Source of the DNA: Campylobacteraceae bacterium
Lineage (GTDB): Bacteria; Campylobacterota; Campylobacteria; Campylobacterales; Sulfurovaceae
Direction of reading: 5' to 3'
Length of the DNA: 6,484 nucleotides
Assembly: GCA_027023325.1 (NCBI GenBank)
Contig: JALVVQ010000305.1
Location: forward strand, 1-6,484
Below, in pieces: positions 5,265 to 6,484 of the stretch. Position 1 is the stretch's first letter. Each line of letters starts with the position of its first letter. The notes under the pieces are model-generated. The model did no database searches and had not been told where the DNA came from. It saw only the letters and a program-made list of their open reading frames with translations. A program made the position numbers and the translations under genes.

Positions 5265-5499
5265 CATCTCTAGCTTTTGTCTAGGCTAGGCACTCTTTTG
5301 AATCCCTAGCCTTAGCTAAGGTAAAAAAGAGTAACAACGCATAGGTGAAAGCTAGAGATGCCCGAAGGGTGGGCTTTGCAAACGCAATATTGCACAAGAT
5401 ATTTTCTTCGCCTTAGCTACGGCTAGGACTCGAAAGCATTTTGCACAATCTTACATTTGCAAAACCCATTGTGGATACTACCTATTGTTAGAGGTGCCC
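5234..5499. mobile_element. MITE-like element with 31-bp perfect terminal inverted repeats and cloverleaf interior
   Basis: A 266-bp element with no ORF, bounded by perfect terminal inverted repeats (5234-5264 and 5469-5499), starting GGGCACCTCTAACAATAGG and flanked by TA on both sides. Next to the left repeat begins arm A: CATCTCTAGCTTT (5265-5277) pairs perfectly with AAAGCTAGAGATG (5348-5360), enclosing ACTCTTTT (5292-5299)/AAAAGAGT (5325-5332) and the palindrome CCTTAGCTAAGG (5310-5321). A mini-hairpin CCC-GAA-GGG (5361-5369) follows, then arm B: TGGGCTTTGCAAA (5370-5382) pairs at 12 of 13 bases with 5456-5468. Arm B encloses the palindrome GCAATATTGC (5384-5393) and a further hairpin (5407-5434). 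Arms abut without unpaired gaps. TA flanks suit a 2-bp target duplication as made by IS630/Tc1-like and some other transposases; the parent family is not identified. Confidence 0.8.
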
Positions 5500-5501
5500 T
5501 A
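5469..5501 (-). repeat. Right terminal inverted repeat of the MITE-like element (with flanking TA)
   Basis: Perfect 33-base inverted copy of 5232-5264, ending GAGGTGCCC then TA. Just outside, TACTAT follows (5502-5507); the same hexamer lies at 5226-5231, just left of the other end, and may reflect the original target sequence. Confidence 0.9.
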
Positions 5502-5577
5502 TACTATGTTGTCTGGTTTCCAGATCAGTGTTGAATAGATTGGGCATTTGGCTCCATCTTAAACCAAAGGAGAAAAT

Positions 5578-6484
5578 ATGAAATTGAAACGAATCTTAGG
5601 TATGGCAGCTGCAACAAGCTTTGTAGCTAGCATGGCTATGGCAGGTACTTCGAGCATGAATTTTGCACAAGTATTTGAAAAAGAGTGTCAGGGATGTCAT
5701 GGCCCTATCCACCAAGGTGGTGTGGGATCTGACTTGAGACCAAAAGCACTCAAGAAAAAGAGTAGAGAGTTCCTGGCAGAGACTATCTTGAATGGTAGAG
5801 ACAACACTGCTATGCCAGCATGGAATACAACATTTTCTAAAGATGATGCAAGTGGTATGGTTGATTACCTTATGGACTGGAAAAATACAGTTGAGCTAAA
5901 GCTGAGCTTTGATGAGGTACATAAGAGCTGGACCAAACTGGCTGATCGCGAAGCACTGGCAAAAAAGTATCCTAAAGCAGCAGATGTGAATGATGTCAAA
6001 GATATTACTTTTGCTACGGAAAGAGATGCTTCTTTGGTTGACTTTATTGACTCAACTACAGGCAAGGTTCTCTCTCGTCACAAAGCTGGATTTGCTGTGC
6101 ATGTCACCGTGACCAACAAGCATGACCCAAGATATGCCTACTCTATCTCCAGATCCGGAAAGCTGACCATGTTTGATATCGCAGCACCAGGGCAGCCTGC
6201 ATTGGCAACCGTACAGGTAGGACAGGAGTCCAGAGGTTTGGCAGTATCTCCTGATGGAAAATACATCATGGCAGGTAACTACAACCCAGGTGGTGCCGTA
6301 CTGTGTGATGCGAAGACACTAGAGCCGCTCAAGGTCTATGACACAAGCCGAGTCATCGATACAGACGGACAGATCGGGCCAAGTCGTGTGGCTTATATTG
6401 CAGACACACCATATGGGCCTTATTTCTCATTTGCGCTCAAGGATGCAGGTCATGTCTATGTGGTAGATTATAGCAAGCCTGACT
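5578..6484 (+). CDS. nirS: Cytochrome cd1 protein, NirS-type nitrite reductase (or NirN-like), 5' part
   Basis: A periplasmic protein combining heme c and heme d1. NirS reduces nitrite to nitric oxide in denitrification; the paralogue NirN, of similar layout, works in heme d1 maturation. The first 302 codons are visible and the gene runs off the window; the family is about 500-570 residues. A Sec signal peptide (MKLKRILGMAAATSFVASMAMA, residues 1-22) is followed by a cytochrome c domain with CQGCH (37-41) and AMPAW (78-82, M79 the likely sixth ligand). The d1 beta-propeller begins near 145: AGFAVH (170-175) matches the GYAVH motif of NirS whose His is the d1 proximal ligand. SRGLAVSPDGKYIMAGNY (218-235) and TLEPLKVYDTSRV (247-259) follow. 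The distal active-site histidines that separate NirS from NirN lie beyond the end. The ATG at 5578 has AAAGGAG (5566-5572) 5 bases upstream. An FNR-type promoter and the MITE lie ahead of it. Confidence 0.85.
   Translation, partial: MKLKRILGMAAATSFVASMAMAGTSSMNFAQVFEKECQGCHGPIHQGGVGSDLRPKALKKKSREFLAETILNGRDNTAMPAWNTTFSKDDASGMVDYLMDWKNTVELKLSFDEVHKSWTKLADREALAKKYPKAADVNDVKDITFATERDASLVDFIDSTTGKVLSRHKAGFAVHVTVTNKHDPRYAYSISRSGKLTMFDIAAPGQPALATVQVGQESRGLAVSPDGKYIMAGNYNPGGAVLCDAKTLEPLKVYDTSRVIDTDGQIGPSRVAYIADTPYGPYFSFALKDAGHVYVVDYSKPD

Noticed and set aside
5234..5499. Reading the MITE-like element as a CRISPR array or an attachment site
   Set aside because: There are no regularly spaced direct repeats, and the perfect inverted ends flanked by TA fit a transposable element.
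5509..5537. Possible sigma-70 promoter between the MITE and the cd1 gene (TTGTCT, 17 bases, TGAATA)
   Set aside because: Both boxes match poorly and many such pairs occur by chance; kept only as an alternative to the FNR-type promoter.

Overview
The window looks like a piece of chromosome from an environmental Campylobacterota (Epsilonproteobacteria), most like the Sulfurovum/Sulfurimonas group. This is an inference from three things: moderate GC content, an ilvE gene next to an SPFH/band-7 membrane-protein gene (a pairing I recall from Campylobacter and relatives), and a cytochrome c plus heme d1 protein typical of denitrifiers, which host-associated Campylobacter and Helicobacter lack. No rRNA, tRNA, CRISPR array or transposase gene is visible.

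Layout. Positions 1-926 (+) hold the 3' two thirds of purF (purine synthesis). It converges, across a 12-bp stem-loop, on a minus-strand gene cluster that reads leftward from about 4986: ilvE (branched-chain amino acid aminotransferase), an SPFH/band-7 membrane protein, hisIE (bifunctional histidine enzyme) and an MFS transporter. hisIE and the transporter overlap by one base (TAGTG). A pair of GTAG-footed REP-like hairpins lies between the SPFH gene and hisIE, and a UUCG-loop hairpin lies between ilvE and the SPFH gene.

The region 4987-5577 is a 591-bp divergent intergenic stretch and the most unusual part of the window. On the ilvE side there is a layered minus-strand leader: a Leu-rich short ORF, a terminator-like hairpin with a broken U-tract, and a hairpin that would hide the ilvE Shine-Dalgarno. 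An upstream segment can pair with that same Shine-Dalgarno, so the parts look mutually exclusive, as in an attenuator. On the other side, an FNR-type site sits exactly 41.5 bp before the start predicted from a TAGAAT -10 box, pointing at the cytochrome gene. Between that promoter and the cytochrome gene is a 266-bp MITE-like element with perfect 31-bp terminal inverted repeats (33 bp with flanking TA). Its interior tiles into two further arms and a mini-hairpin, giving a cloverleaf-like fold.

From 5578 to the window end (+) is the 5' part of a cytochrome cd1 gene, nirS or a nirN-like paralogue, with a signal peptide, a CxxCH heme c site and the start of the heme d1 propeller. The likely biology is a biosynthetic/housekeeping cluster backed onto an anaerobically induced denitrification gene, with a mobile structured element lodged in the latter's 5' untranslated region.
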